Part shown: positions 22,814 through 35,769 of the stretch, piece by piece
Layout of the letters: every line of letters begins with the position of its first letter
Position numbering within the stretch: position 1 is the stretch's first letter
From: Pseudoscleropodium purum
Lineage: Eukaryota; Streptophyta; Bryopsida; Hypnales; Brachytheciaceae
DNA: 64,000 nucleotides
Assembly: GCA_963969395.1 (NCBI GenBank)
Contig: OZ017804.1
Location: 14,880,001 to 14,944,000, forward strand
Reading direction: 5' to 3'
Program-made: the position numbers and the translations under genes
Notes under the pieces: generated by a model
Seen by the model: only the letters and a program-made list of their open reading frames with translations
What the model was told of the DNA's origin: nothing
The model's database searches: none

Positions 22814-23508
22814 GTCCTACTCATAGTGACTAGTTTAGCCCTATTCATTGGCCCAATCTTCATTATGATTTCATCATAATTTATGAAGTGTGTCCTTCCT
22901 TAAAGAGAGCTTTCTAATAGAATGAAGAATACAACCAAAGGATGCATGGTCCAAAATTCTATAATATTAAATAATATAAGATCCAAAGTAACTCAAAATT
23001 CATAATTTTCACACTATATGTTCAAATGCCACAAAACAAAGTCCATACATCCCTCCTCATAGGGAGCTTTCTAACAATATTATGACTGCAATTACGAACA
23101 CATTGTTCTGGAGATCTTGCTATAATAAAACGAACAAAATAATTAATCTAATTTAATGTATAGATTTTTCAAGATTTTATTTAACTTTTTTATTCAAGTC
23201 ATTTTTGAAGGGTCATTTTTTGAATTGAAAAGGTTATTTTTTGAGGCCAAACCTACCAATACAAATTGAATAATAGAATATTTGCAAACAAAATCTTCAA
23301 AATCTATATAATACCAATGTTTTAGAATTAACATACAAATCTTTAAAAACTGATGGATGAAAAAATGTATTTTTGTATGCTTGATATGTGATTGTTTGCA
23401 TTCATTTGTTGTTCAAAATTTGAAAGCTTGATCCTTTAGAATGATTGCACATGTATTGTTTTGCATCACATATATTGTAAGCACATATAATAAACTTTTG
23501 GAAAGTCA
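22814..23508. other. Intergenic, nothing recognised
   Basis: AT-rich, without open frames of note. Around 23000-23070, phrases such as CACACTATATG and CATCCCTCCTCATAGGGAGC faintly recall, in inverse order, the unit of the tandem array at 62548-63425. Confidence 0.4.
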
Positions 23509-24060
23509 ATGGGAAAAAGAGGTTGCTCCAGTTATAATTGGAGGGAAGTGAAGTCAACATGGATCCGAAAGAGGATTAAAGAGCTTCTACAAGCTCTCTA
23601 TCAACAAAAAAAGCCTTGTAGTTTGCTCCCTCACAAGATGGCTAGGTGGATTGTTTTAGAAGAGCAAAATGTCCCAATGAATTGGGCCACCTATGGAGGA
23701 GACACAAACAAAATCTAACAAGAAGAGGCTACGATGGACAACATCTATGTAAGGAAGGAGAAACTACCAAACATTAGGATGGCTTCTTGGCAATGGCAAA
23801 AAATTCATGTGGATAGAACAAAGTTGCAGTTTAAGATTTGTAAAGGAAGAGGGAGCTCAATGGGTGGAATAGTCTTGGAAGAGGACAAGTGCAACTCTAA
23901 ATTGGAATATTTGGGTCGATTGTTGGTAGTGGAGAATCTAGAGCTTGAGGCTATATTAGAGGCTGAACAGGATTTCATTACAACCAAAGAGAATAATCGC
24001 AGCCATTATTCTTCAAAAAGAGATGGTGAAGCTCATGAAGTAGAAAGCATAGCATTATGA
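23509..24060 (+). pseudogene. Broken open reading frame of unknown origin
   Basis: One reading frame runs from an ATG at 23509 to a stop at 24058-24060, about 183 codons, broken by a single TAA at 23716-23718. The two parts look more protein-like than most frames in this AT-rich DNA: charged, mixed composition, with WREVKSTWIRKRIKELLQAL near the start and an acidic LEEDK...LELEAILEAEQ stretch near the end. I recognise no domain. It may be a decayed transposon ORF or a chance frame. Confidence 0.35.
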
Positions 24061-24390
24061 GAATAAGTCCCATACAATAGTGGATCTTCTAAAGGGCTCG
24101 GGGAAGTTGAACGTAACTAATGATTAAGTACAACTTGAAGATAGCTTGATGGAGGCACTCAATTTGGAGCTCCAACGAGTTGTAAAGATGCACTTGTAGA
24201 TTTGTGCTTTTTAAAAGGAGCACACTTACCTAGGGTGTACATCTAACAACTTTCACTTGCGACTATTACCCTTGGTGTATGTCACAAGGGAAGCAAACAC
24301 TATAGATAAAGACTTGTATGCCCTATGTAATTTTGCCTTCCTCCATTCTGAAATGATTGTCTCTACTTGCAAACACCTATATTACCCATG

Positions 24391-26365
24391 GTGTGTATAG
24401 GTGTTTTATTCCCACCTTTGGAATATAGTGTACACAACCAAGTTCTTAGTTTGTTTTTGTCATAGAAAAACTCTAGGGGGTATCTAACAATGTGTAATCT
24501 AGTTAGCTTTCCAAGCAATGGATCTTTGTTGTTTGTTCCTACCTAAACTTTTCTTGTGGCAATTGCTACCCAAATCCAAATAGTTAGTAATGAGACCAAT
24601 AGTTTGGCTACAACAACCAAAATTCAAAGCCAATGGGAGTTAGTTAAGTGGAAAATTTAAGTAGCCTAAGTTGTAGGTCTGATTTTGCCTTTTCTAGAAT
24701 GATAAAGAAGTTGAAATTTGACCTAAGTATCTAAAAGATATTTGTGGATGAAGTTTGACCTTAAAGCTACCTTTTAAAACTTCACCTATTGGTTTCTAAC
24801 AATCTAAATATCAAAATTTACTTCTTTTTTTTTGATTATTTTCTATCTTTTATCTTCTACATAAATTCTAAATTTAACTTGATTAAGTCAACTTTGGTTG
24901 GCTATCATCCAATTCTATCCTATTTTGACTCATAATTTCATCCTACTATTACTTCTTCAATATTGGTTTGATTTGAGAGGTTAAAGTGGTTTGGGAATCC
25001 CAAGAATATTTTCTTTAAGTTTCTATTTCTAACTTGTCCTTTCATTCCCTTGATTACTTTTTGATTTGAGTGGTAAATTCTCTAGCAATTTTCATTATTT
25101 TTTAGAATTTTAGTTTTTAACTCTAAAAACTAAGTGATTTATCTTAGAGGTCTTGATTTTATCTTTCTATTAAAGTAAAATTTCTTACTTTTGACCTTCC
25201 AATAAAAGTAATTTATTGATAAGTTTTGACCGTTGATCAATTCATCAAAATTTATCCTTCAACTTTTTTTTACTTTTGAAAGTAAAAATTATTTTTACCT
25301 TATAATTTTTACTTTCACTTTTATCCTATATATTAAAATCCCTTTAAAGATTTTTTCTAGTAACTTTCTAATTTCTTATCCACTTTTGCCACTATTTTTC
25401 ATCCAAAGTAATTTGGAATAAATTCTAACTATTTTGATGGTTAAGTAATTTTTACTGGCTAAGGTAATTTTATAACTACTTCTAAATCTATTTTTAGCTT
25501 TTTTCAAATCCTACAATTTAATCCTAAGTATAACTTTCAACTCCAACTCAAATTCCTACTTAGTGTTTTTGATGAAAATTCAAAAAGTCTAGGATAAAGG
25601 ATTTATGACTAACCTTGAATTCCATAGTGTAGATAATTTCATGAGTGCTAATGATAATTTGCATGTTATCATATGCTCCTTCCATCTTTATGTCAAATTT
25701 TTGGTATTTTAATCATTAGAAGAAATTTAGCTTCATTGGAGGGTTGTGAGTTTCCCTAGGTTCTCAGAGTGTAGAAACTTATCGCAACATTTGTTTGATG
25801 TGGCACAACAATTGCTATGTCATACAAAAAAAATTCTAACAGCAATTGTTCCTTATTGTTGGTAGTGCCACAGGAACAATGTCAAGAACGGGCTTAAAAT
25901 GGACCTAAAAAAATCTTCTAATGGTTGTATTTTTGCACTTCTATGGCAATTGGAATGCATCTAAATTCCTTCTTTTCCCTTTTTTTTTCTCTAATCTATG
26001 TCTTTCTTATGTTTTCTTATTCTTCAAGATATTTTTATGAAATAAAATCCTACTAAATCTCATCTCCAAATGCTTTGCTAATTTGATTTAGGAATCAAAC
26101 AAAGGCTTAAGACAAACTTCCCTAACATCTTCCAACTAATAACTAAATTTTAGAATATTTGTAAAGGCTAGTATTCCATTCTTTTGTCTTTTTTTGTTCA
26201 TCCTACACGCTAAGGCCAAACTTAAGTCTTAAGGGTCAACTTATTCCTAATGAATGATTAAGCTTCTCTTATTTTTTGTTCTTCTCCCTAACACTTCAAT
26301 CTTGCAAACTTGAAGTTCATTCTACTTCTTCAACATCAAGTTCCAAGTGTGTAAGACATTTCGTA
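24391..26365 (+). repeat. ~2-kb direct duplication, unit 1
   Basis: It is co-linear with 26541-28290. Landmarks kept in order include CACCTTTGGAATATAG, TGTGTAAT, AAGCAATGGATCTTTG, TTTGACC...AGATAATTTGTGGATGAAG-type text and AAATCCTACTAAATCT. It differs by a 210-bp MITE at 25714-25923 present only here. Non-coding. Confidence 0.75.
25714..25923. mobile_element. MITE with CATTAGAAGA ends, 210 bp
   Basis: It begins CATTAGAAGAAATTT and ends AAATCTTCTAATG; about 10 bp are perfectly inverted. The second duplication unit lacks it (near 27845), which defines the insertion. The interior includes GATGTGGCAC and a GGAACAAT/ATTGTTCC pair, also seen in altered form at 590-843 and 2041-2570. The flanks TGGTATTTT and TTGTATTTT may be a 9-bp target duplication with one change. 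Confidence 0.6.
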
Positions 26366-26540
26366 TAAGAGATTTGAGCTTTGTTTTTATGCATAGATGG
26401 TTGAAATGCAAGTTGGAAGTTTCCAAAGCTTGGATAGATGGTGAGGATTTAATTCAAATGTGAGTTGAGTTGTATAGAGTTGAATGAGAGGTTTCAATTA
26501 TATTGAATGAAATCAATTAGTAAATTGACTATGATCTGGC

Positions 26541-28290
26541 CCTCTATCGGTGCTTTATTTCCACCCTTGGAATATAGCATATACAACTAGGTTCTAGTTG
26601 TCTTGTCATAGTAAAATTCTAATGGGTGTCTAATAACGTGTAATTGAGTTACGCCTTCTAAGCAATGAATCTTTTGTTGTCTGTTCTACCTACACTTTCC
26701 ATTAAATGATTGCTAACCAAATTCAAATAGTCAATAAAAAGGGTCCGATTTTGGCTATAACAACCAAAATTGAGGGCCAATGAAGGTTAATCAAGTGAAA
26801 AGATTGAATAGCCTAAGTCATAGGGCTGAAATTTTCCTTTCCACAATAATAAAGAGATCCCAATTTGACCTAATTCTCTAGGAGATAATTGTGGATGAAG
26901 TTTGATACTAAAACTATCTCCTAAACTTCATCCATTGATTTCTAGCAATCTAACTATTGAAATTCACTTTTGATTTTTGGGTTATTTCATGTTTTTTAAT
27001 TCCTACCTATATTCTGGATTTGGATGGAGTTGGTCAACTCTAGTTGACTTTCATCCACTTCTACTCTAATTTGGCTTGAAACTTCATCCTACTCTAGCAT
27101 TTCCATTTTTGACCAATTTGTGAAGTTAAGGTGGTTCTAGAATCTCAAGAATATTCCTTTCAAGATTTTGACTTTAAATTGTTCTTTCAAGTGTCTTTTA
27201 ACCTAAGTGGTAAAAACTTCTAACAATTTTTATTCTTATTGGAAATTTTGTTTTTTTCCCAACTTCTAGGCTTAAGTTTATTATCTTTGAGGGTCTGATT
27301 TTACCCTTCCTTTGAGGTAGAAGACCTTTTTGTTTTTTACCCTCACAATAAAAATGATTCAATGGTAAATTTTGACTGTCAGTTGGTTAATCAAAATTTA
27401 TTCTTCAATTTTTACCTTTGGAATGGTAAATCACTTTATCTTTTTCACTTTTACTTTTATTTTAGATGCTAGATTCCTTTCAAGATTTTTTTAATGAATT
27501 TTTAATATTTCACCTAATTTTACTACCACTTTTTGTCTATGGTAATTTTTGGATAAATTCTAACTACTTTGTGGGCTAAATAATTCTTAATGACAATGGT
27601 AATTTCCTACTAAATCTCAACCTATTTTAATATTTTTTTAGCTTCTATGATTTAATTCTACTTTTAAGTTTTACTTCACTCGTCAATTTTTATTCTATTG
27701 GTTTCTGATGGAATTTTAAGAGAATAAGGATGGTAGTTTTCATGACTAACCTCGCATTCCATGGTGTTGATAATTTCATCAGTGTTGATGATAACTCGAT
27801 GTTTGTTGTATGCTCCATCAATCTCCATGTTGAATTTTTGGCTTTTTGATGTTGTATGGTTATGGCCTTCCGTTGATTAGTTATGTCAAACTTTTCATTC
27901 CACCTCCCTTCTTTTTTTTTTAATCTAAATCTTTCTAATGTTTTCTTTTTTTTCAAGATATTTTGATGGAATAAAATCCTACCAAATCCTACTAAATCTA
28001 ATCTCCAAATGCTCTGCTAATTTAGTTTTAAAATCAAATAAAGGCTTAAGACAAGCTTTTCTAACTTCTTCCAACTAATAACTAAATTCTAGAACATTCT
28101 TAAAGGTCAATATTCCATTTTTTTGTCCTACATCCCGAAGTCACCTTTACCAATTGTCAACTTATTCCTAATGAATGGCTAAGCTTCTCTTAATCTTCCT
28201 TCTCCCTTCTAATACTTCAATTCCCCATCTTGGAGTTCATTCTTCTTCTGTGTATTTGAGTTTGAAGTGTTTGAAAATCATTATGAGAAA
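26541..28290 (+). repeat. ~2-kb direct duplication, unit 2
   Basis: The second copy of the block starting at 24391, separated by about 175 bp. Divergence is considerable, with many substitutions and small indels, so the event is old. The open frame on the minus strand at 27690-27956 has no counterpart in unit 1 and is not a gene. Confidence 0.75.
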
Positions 28291-31125
28291 ACATGGATTT
28301 TTGAAATGTTAGAATGAATGCCGATAAACATGAACTTTGTGTCAACTATGATGTCTAAAAAAATGCATTATAACTAATGAGCAAACAATGTGACATATGG
28401 GTGGCTTATTTTTGGAAAAACGTGAAAGGAATGGGGGCAAAAAGGCATCCCTAATGCGTGACATGTGGAAGGGTGGTGGTGTTGTAGTGAGAGGCCTTTG
28501 TTTTCGGAAACTTAGGGTTTCTAGTTGCAACTAGGATCAAGCGTAGATATGAAGAAAAATATAAGTGGATAACATAAATCAAGTTAAGATATAATAAAAA
28601 TGTGGTTTGTTGTATAAAATGTCATAAGGTATAAAACATTTAGTACTTAAAATGCACGCGCACAAGACCCCATATATACCAAGTTTGTATATTTGGAATC
28701 AATATTTGTATTATATGTATCAATAGAAATATTTATATTTATATTCATGAAGTAGAAATACAACATATTGATACAAAAGTAATACATGTATATTATGTAT
28801 ATCCATATTTGTATATATTGTATAAAATACAACAAAATTGTATACAAGACCATATAAGCCTTGCATCAAACTTCAAATTCTTTCAAGTCTTCAAGATCTT
28901 CTTAAAAAACAACATCATCAGACTTTGATTTAGCATCAAAGTTACATATAAGCTCTAAAAAAATGGGCCTTATATTTTTAGAAGCTACTAAAATGTTTTG
29001 AAAACCATCAAAATTTCAAAGATAGAAGAATTATTGTTCGAATTCCATTGCAAATGAAAAATATACCTCTACTTGCTTAGGCAGTTGCACACCCTTTCAC
29101 TTTGAAAAATGCCCCAGTTACATAAAGTTAGAAATATTATTCATATTTCTTCCAAATCTCAGCTCCAAAATCTTGTCATTTATGCTAAATCAAAGTTGAT
29201 ACACCCTTCAAGTCTTAAACTTGTGCGGCTACTCTCCATTCTTTCACTCTCATGGCTATAATTTCTCTTTTACAACTCCAAACTAAGCGTGCTATAGCTT
29301 AATAGAAAGATACTAACTTTTTCTACATATATGCCAAATATTAAATTGAAAAACTTTACAACCAAACTTCTACAAGCCCTCAAAGCTATTGCCTTCAAAA
29401 CTAATTGGCAATTGATCCTACTTCACTCTTTCAAGTATAGTTATGACAAATCAATTTCAAATGAGGCATGTCATATGTTTTTGAAACTACAAAAGAAATA
29501 TACACATGCTTACAAAGTTTCATTTAATTCCAAGCTTCACACAAGTTTCTCTCCTCTTCTTTACACACAGTCACTCCAAAACTCTCCAAACTAACTATGA
29601 AGAAATGAGGGAGAAGAGCCCAACCCCTTATTCCCTTTCCAAAGCCACATCAACCCATGCTTAAGCCATATGGGCACTCAAACTCTAATCGGTCATCCTC
29701 TTTTACCATTTTTCACCTTATCTATCCCTTTACTAAATGCTAAACTAATGAAGACTTGAGTAGCTCACTTTCATATATACCATTGGCGAAAAGGTGTCAC
29801 CTTGAAGCTTCTTCATTACTTGTCGTCCTCTATATTATTAAATTTATTGAAATTCATATAAATATATATTTTTACGTATTACACAAATTTACAATGCAAC
29901 AACGACTACTGTCACATAAGCTTTTTTAGGTGGGCAACGCCACATAGGATACCTTTTTCATTCATGATATGTCTAGTGATGTGAAGCCCTTATAAATCTA
30001 ATGTGGACCCATAAAGAATCTGACGTGGTCAATATATCTATTTGAAATTTTTAATGTTTTTTTTTGAGATATCAAATTAGTGCATATCACACTTGTAGGG
30101 CAAAGCCAACAAAAAATAATTAGTTAAAATAAATTTAAAAAATTAAAATTAAAAAGTTGTAGAATTCACCAAGAATTAAAGAAAACTTACCATCTACCAT
30201 CAAGAGAATTTTTGATGGCAAAATGAAGGAATTCCTTCATTAAAAATTAATGAGAACAAAGATTACAAAGGTCATATTTGTATTTATTCTCTGTCCATGG
30301 TGAGACAAAAGATATGGGATAACTAGAATATGGAAATTTGGTCATTATATTTCTTGACATTATTTCAAATGTCTAGACATTCATTCTAACATTTTGATGT
30401 TGTTTTAGGCATCTCAATGTTGTTTTTGACATCATAATCATGTTGTTTGAGATATCCCATATGGATTGTTTTACTTCCTACCACCCTACTTGTATAAATG
30501 TCATTTCTTTTCATCCATGGTACTCATCCATCCATTTCTTTTTTTGTGCAAAGTATGCGACATGGTTGCCTTTCTCCTAAATCTTTTACATATGGTCAAC
30601 ATTTTATTATAGACCGTAGTAATTTTATTAACTTATTCATAGTCAAAATGGATCTATTTGCTAATGTGATGGAAGCGCATTTTTTTGGACGTTCTCTAAA
30701 AACATGAGGTGTTTTTTTGGACATAAAAAAACACCTATGTCAAAAGTGACATTTCTACGTTCTGCACTTTCCATGACTGTGTCTCCAAAAACATCACTCA
30801 CAATTTGCGCCCCTGCATGCGTCTAGTGAAAAACGTAGTGACATACAAAAAAATAAGTTGCTTCAAAACAAAACAAGGCAAAAAACACAATTTTTTTATA
30901 GTAAATGATGGGTTGGAAACAACCTACTTGTGTGTCTTAGTAGTTCAAGAGAAAGGAGCTAAGTTAATTTGAGGTTGATCCAACGTTTATGCAATGTTTT
31001 CATTAATAAAAAATTAGATTTTTGAGTTATTGAAAATCAAAATTTGGAGCCCTCAAGCATCATTCCATTTGAGTTTTCGTACACGTGTGTGTATGGAATT
31101 TTTCGTGAAGTTTTTTTAGTACTTA
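28291..31125. other. Intergenic AT-rich DNA
   Basis: No gene recognised. At 28660-28860 the sequence is a degenerate ATATTTGTAT-type low-complexity stretch. Short open frames (28342-28530, 29331-29594, 30498-30707) lack domain signatures. Confidence 0.5.
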
Positions 31126-31515
31126 TTGGATTGCCTTTGAACATTGGACCGAACCCTCCCACAATGCTGGACTACCCTTGGGCGACTCTGGATTGCCGGT
31201 GGGTGACTTGATACTTGCCTATACTAGTACCCGATGCACTTGATATCCGCTTGCACTAATATCCGCCACACTTGATAATTGTCGTATTTGTCAGACTGTT
31301 TTGGGCAAACTCTGGACTACCTCGAGCAACTAATATCCGCTACACTTGACGGATTGTCCTGGGCAAGTTTGGACTGCCTCAGGCAACTTCATACCCGCCG
31401 CACTGATACCTATTGTACTTGTAGACTACCATGCATGATGGACCGCCCCTTTAGCAACACTAGACTGCTTTTAGGCGAACTCTAGACTGCCTTAGGCAAT
31501 TCTAGTATTCTGTCT
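31126..31515 (+). repeat. Degenerate short tandem repeat (GGACTGCC..GGGCAAC type)
   Basis: Variants of GGACTGCCTTGGGCAACT recur about ten times, mixed with ATATCCGC(C/T)GCACTTGA variants. Examples are near 31169, 31295, 31347, 31370, 31460 and 31485. The region is richer in GC than its neighbours. The open frame 31279-31485 follows from the repeat. Confidence 0.6.
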
Positions 31516-31574
31516 CTTTTAACCAAAAAATAGCGGTTGTTGCTACATCGATTATTTAAACCAAACCAGGGTCT

Positions 31575-33350
31575 TTGTATGGGGACCCTTAATCTAACAA
31601 AACACAAAAATTATAACTAAGAGCAAAACTTTGCCATACTAGAGGGCTTAGCCTCAAATTCCAAAGCAATGTTGCAAGAGCTCCAGTTATAGGTGACATG
31701 TGTGTTTTAGATCCAACCCAAGGCCTCTTTAAATGACATAGAACAATACTTTGTTGACCATGTATTCCAAATTCAAATCTCAGGGGGATGTTCACACACC
31801 AATGGTTGGAAATCCCATACAAAAGGTCAAATGGGAACAAAAGTTAGTAAACAAAGACACTCGTAATACGATAAGGCAAGCTTCAAAGTATTCAAGCTAA
31901 CGACGTTACTAGAATTTGGCTCAAATATCCTTGGTGTTAGTATAAAGAACACCCAAAAGATCAACAACTTAGAAAAAAAATGACTCCAAGCACAAGGGAT
32001 AACAAGCTTTCCAAAGAGACCCCAACGTCCTTTGAAATGGGCTCAATCACAAAAGGTAGTATAGAAATTAAGGAGCAAAAAATGCTCAAAAGCACAATTC
32101 AAACAAGGTTTTTGGCAAATTGCCAAAATTCCAACAACGTTGCCGTGTTTTGGCCAAACAAAAAAACAAAAAAAAGAGTTGCAAAGAGAAAGGAGGTGAG
32201 GGCCTTTTAAACTTTTCCAACACCCCCAACCCCTCTCAAATTACCTACATCTACTCCTACATAAATCCAAATCAACTTCAATCAAAATTCTACACTACTA
32301 TTGTAATCATTTCAACTTTTGGAAAAATGCTCCAAACATAAAACTGATTGCACTATGGTCTTTAGAAGGCCCAAATTCATTGAAGGGACCCCTAACCCCG
32401 ATTTTCCAAACTATTTCATAAGCAAAAGCCAATGAATTGCTAGCAAGTGAAAATAAAGAAAATCCAAATATTGGAGTTTGTCTTTTCTTAAGGTTTTGAC
32501 TAGTCTAGGTTGTCTGCAAGGTCTGAGATATTAAGAAAAGAATCCAATTTTACTTCATTTGGACATTGTATATGCCTGGTATGCTGTTGAATGTTCTTGA
32601 AAATCATTAAAATCTAGTGCCGCTGTCAATTCTTGCACTTGTTGGTGTTGGAATATCTTGAGATTTGTCCAGGAGATTTTTTAGGCTAAATATGCTACCC
32701 TAATTTTTAGTGGATTTTACTGCTACTTGGATAATTTCTATGAATTTCCAGTTGCCAATAAATGCAGTTGACATCCTATGGAGTCATCTTCTGCAATTTG
32801 AAAAATTATGAAACTTTGTGGGCAACCTTTAGAAAGTCTCCAAATGCTAATTGCAAGTTTATATGTTTACTTGCATCAAATGTGGAGAAGCATAAATTCT
32901 TTATCTCCTATATTTAATTCCTTTGGAGAGGAATTATTTTCGTATGAGGGAATCTTTACAAACCGACTTTGCCATTGAGTTCCTGGCATGTTTTTATGCT
33001 AGAAACACCTTCCTCCAATCTTTGGTGTGCATCTTTGTAAATTGGTGAATTTGAGTAAATTCAGTAATCAATCTAAATTATGTATCTTTGTGAACTTTGT
33101 CTACTAGGGTTCAACTCTATTTCAAACTCCTAATCGGTATATTAGCACCTATTTAGACACTGGAAATGATAAATGCAAGTGCTTAGAGCACTTCCGGACT
33201 TTTGGAAAATAGCACACTGCAATTAAAGGGACTTCTACTAATACAATGTTAACATGCTTTTTAGGCCTTTTGGCCCCCAAAAGCTATAATAAATGAGCTA
33301 AAGCGAAGAAAAAAAATTTTGAGGCCCAAGTGACAACTATTGAGCTCAGC
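31575..33350 (+). repeat. ~1.8-kb direct repeat, copy 1
   Basis: Matches 35770-37740 in the same order: GGTTTTTGGCAAA..GCCAA, AGGCCTTTTA.ACTTTTCCAA, TCAAATTACCTA, TTTTGACTAGTC, TTGTTGGTGTTGGAAT and TTGCTACTTGGATAATTTCTA. The copies are clearly diverged. With 2.4 kb between them they could be old LTRs of a retroelement or an old segmental duplication. No TG..CA ends, primer-binding site or polymerase remnants were identified. Confidence 0.65.
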
Positions 33351-35769
33351 CCCCCTCAAACGATGATTTAGCTTGTAACAAAATCTAAATTGGAACTTTG
33401 GTAAGCTCTAGCTTTTTTATTTTAATGTAAAATTTTAGCACTATCCATCTCAAACTACCTTTGGAATGTCAAATAATCATTGTTGGTGTTCAAAAACTCT
33501 GAAATTTGTTTATGGATGGTCCTGCATTGATTCAAATGTTTTGGTTTTCCAAAAATCAGATTTAAAATAAGAAAAATCGAAGTTGAAGCCTTAGAAGCAT
33601 CATCTTGATTTGAATTGGCTTAATAACCATTTGATGTAAGGTTAGTACTCCCAAAACGGACACTTTTGCTATTGAGCCTATTTTCTATTTTTAGATTGGT
33701 CAGATTTTCATATGTTCTTGTTGGCAAGTGAAAGGAAGTTCCAACATACCAAAGAACATGGCATTTGGATACTGTATACCAAAATTATCAAGGAACAAAA
33801 TCCGGTTCTAAAAGTGTTTCTTCCACATAGGTATAGAACTGACTTTGGAGATGTACACATAGTGTAGATGGCGATTTAAGGTCAATGACACATTTGGATA
33901 TTCGTACCTTATGCAAATCCATATGTTGGCTTCAATCAAGCAACTTGTAGATTACTTGTAGATTGGCTTCGATCTACTACTTGGTATCTGACCTTCCTAG
34001 TTAGTCTCCAACCTTGTTGACTTACTCTTGGCCTTCTAGTTTCTCAAATTGGTCCAATGGTCCAATTTTTTTTATTGTTGCTTGAATTTAAAATCAAACT
34101 TTTAGGTCTCTTTTGGAGATCCCTTAATGGAAATAAAACATAGAAATTCTAACTACAAATGAAGCTTCGCCATTTGGGAGTTGAACCCCAAAATTATAAT
34201 ACTAAAAGTTAGTTTTAAGTTGATAGCTTCCCCATATGGGGCTTTTGGGGCCTAGCACTTAACACAAAGGGAAATAACAATAAACTTTGGAAATTTGTCT
34301 TAGGGCAATAGCTTCACCATTTAGTGGTATAATGCGACTTTTTAAGATAAAGCATAAGGGGGTTAGTGGAAACTTAGAGTTTCTAGTTAGAAAGGAACAA
34401 AAACACTTGGGGGGATTATGCTACGCTTGGGGCCAGATGGAAGGCCAGCTGGATTTGCCTTCAATCCAACCTTCAATCTGGCTTTAGTTTTTCAATCTAA
34501 TTTAAGTTAATGAAAATCCCTTGGGCTGGATTTTGGGGCTAAATTTTCAATCTATGTGCTCTTGAATTTTCTCTATATTCTATTAAAAAAATTAGAAAAA
34601 AAAAATGTTTATCTTCTTTTATTTTTAATTAATTAATTTCTTCCTTTTTCCTTTTTGTTCCTATTTGTTCTATCTCAAAAAAAAAAAAAATGTTTTTATT
34701 TTTTTAGGAACCTTTTCCTCTTTCTTCCTATTTTTTCTATTTGGAAAAAGGAGTTCTTTGACTTTTTTTGAACCTTTTCATTTTGCCTAATGTTGAAACT
34801 AGAGCTGAAGCCTTAGAATAGTTGTCATTTATTTTCATGAGAATTTCAAGAATTTCAAAAAACAAATAATTTTGGTCTTATTACTAGAGGTTTTTTTTCA
34901 ATCTTCTTCTTTTCATGAGAATTTTGGAAGTCCATTGATGAAAATATACTAAAGAAAATAAACCCACAACTAAATATATATAATTTGAAAAAACACTTCC
35001 TTTTTATACCTTTATAAATCTATATTTTCTATTTTATTTATTTTATGAATTACAAATTTTTTATTTTGAACTTGAATAAATTCAATGGATAATGTAAATC
35101 AAGTTTTATCATACATGTTGTTTCTAGTATTGTAATCTTTCTCTATTATATTCTTTTTTCAAGTATTTGTCATCAAAATTGATAAATTCACAAATCATCT
35201 TATAGATGTCAGAATCTATAGCATAATTTCAATTATGGCTTCCATTTATAGATTTGTATTTGACAAAAAATGTACCAAAAAATTGTACCCAAAAATCCTT
35301 GTTCTTAACCAAATAAACATCTCATGTAAATGGAACAAATTAGTAAATGGAACCAAATTAATATCTCATTAAGATTTAGACAAACAAAACAAGAAATGTA
35401 TTAAATTTTTTTCATTAAACATCTCATGTTATTGTAAGAACAATTATACAAAACAATAGTTTGTGATACAATTTTTTATTCTAATATTACAATATTAAAA
35501 CTATTTATTATAAGAAAAAACTTAAAGATATATTAACATGGAATTTTTTTAAATTTAAGCATATAAAATATTGAAAACACTTATTTTTAATTTTATTTAA
35601 TGTAGTTTTTATATTTAATAAATAAAAATAAATTCGTCACATATAAATTAATGGTCAGACTAAGAAAAATTGTAAATTGTAAAGTGATTATTTATAAAAA
35701 AAAGACCTCTGTGGACGGTGGAGATTACTACAATCTAATGGTGGAATCCAATCCAATCCAACTCCAATC
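33351..35769. other. Spacer between the two direct repeats
   Basis: AT-rich and without coding signatures. A stretch near 34410-34445 (CTTGGGGCCAGATGGA) recurs inverted near 35888-35903 (TCCATCTAGCCCCAAG), so part of the spacer is itself repeated. If the flanking repeats are LTRs, this is a gutted internal region. Confidence 0.4.

Noticed and set aside
28647..28853. Minus-strand frame rich in Tyr, Ile and Met
   Set aside because: A direct consequence of ATATTTGTAT low-complexity DNA.
32060..32345. Lysine-rich frames at 31980-32341
   Set aside because: They are not conserved in the homologous direct repeat at 36480-36720, so they are not coding.
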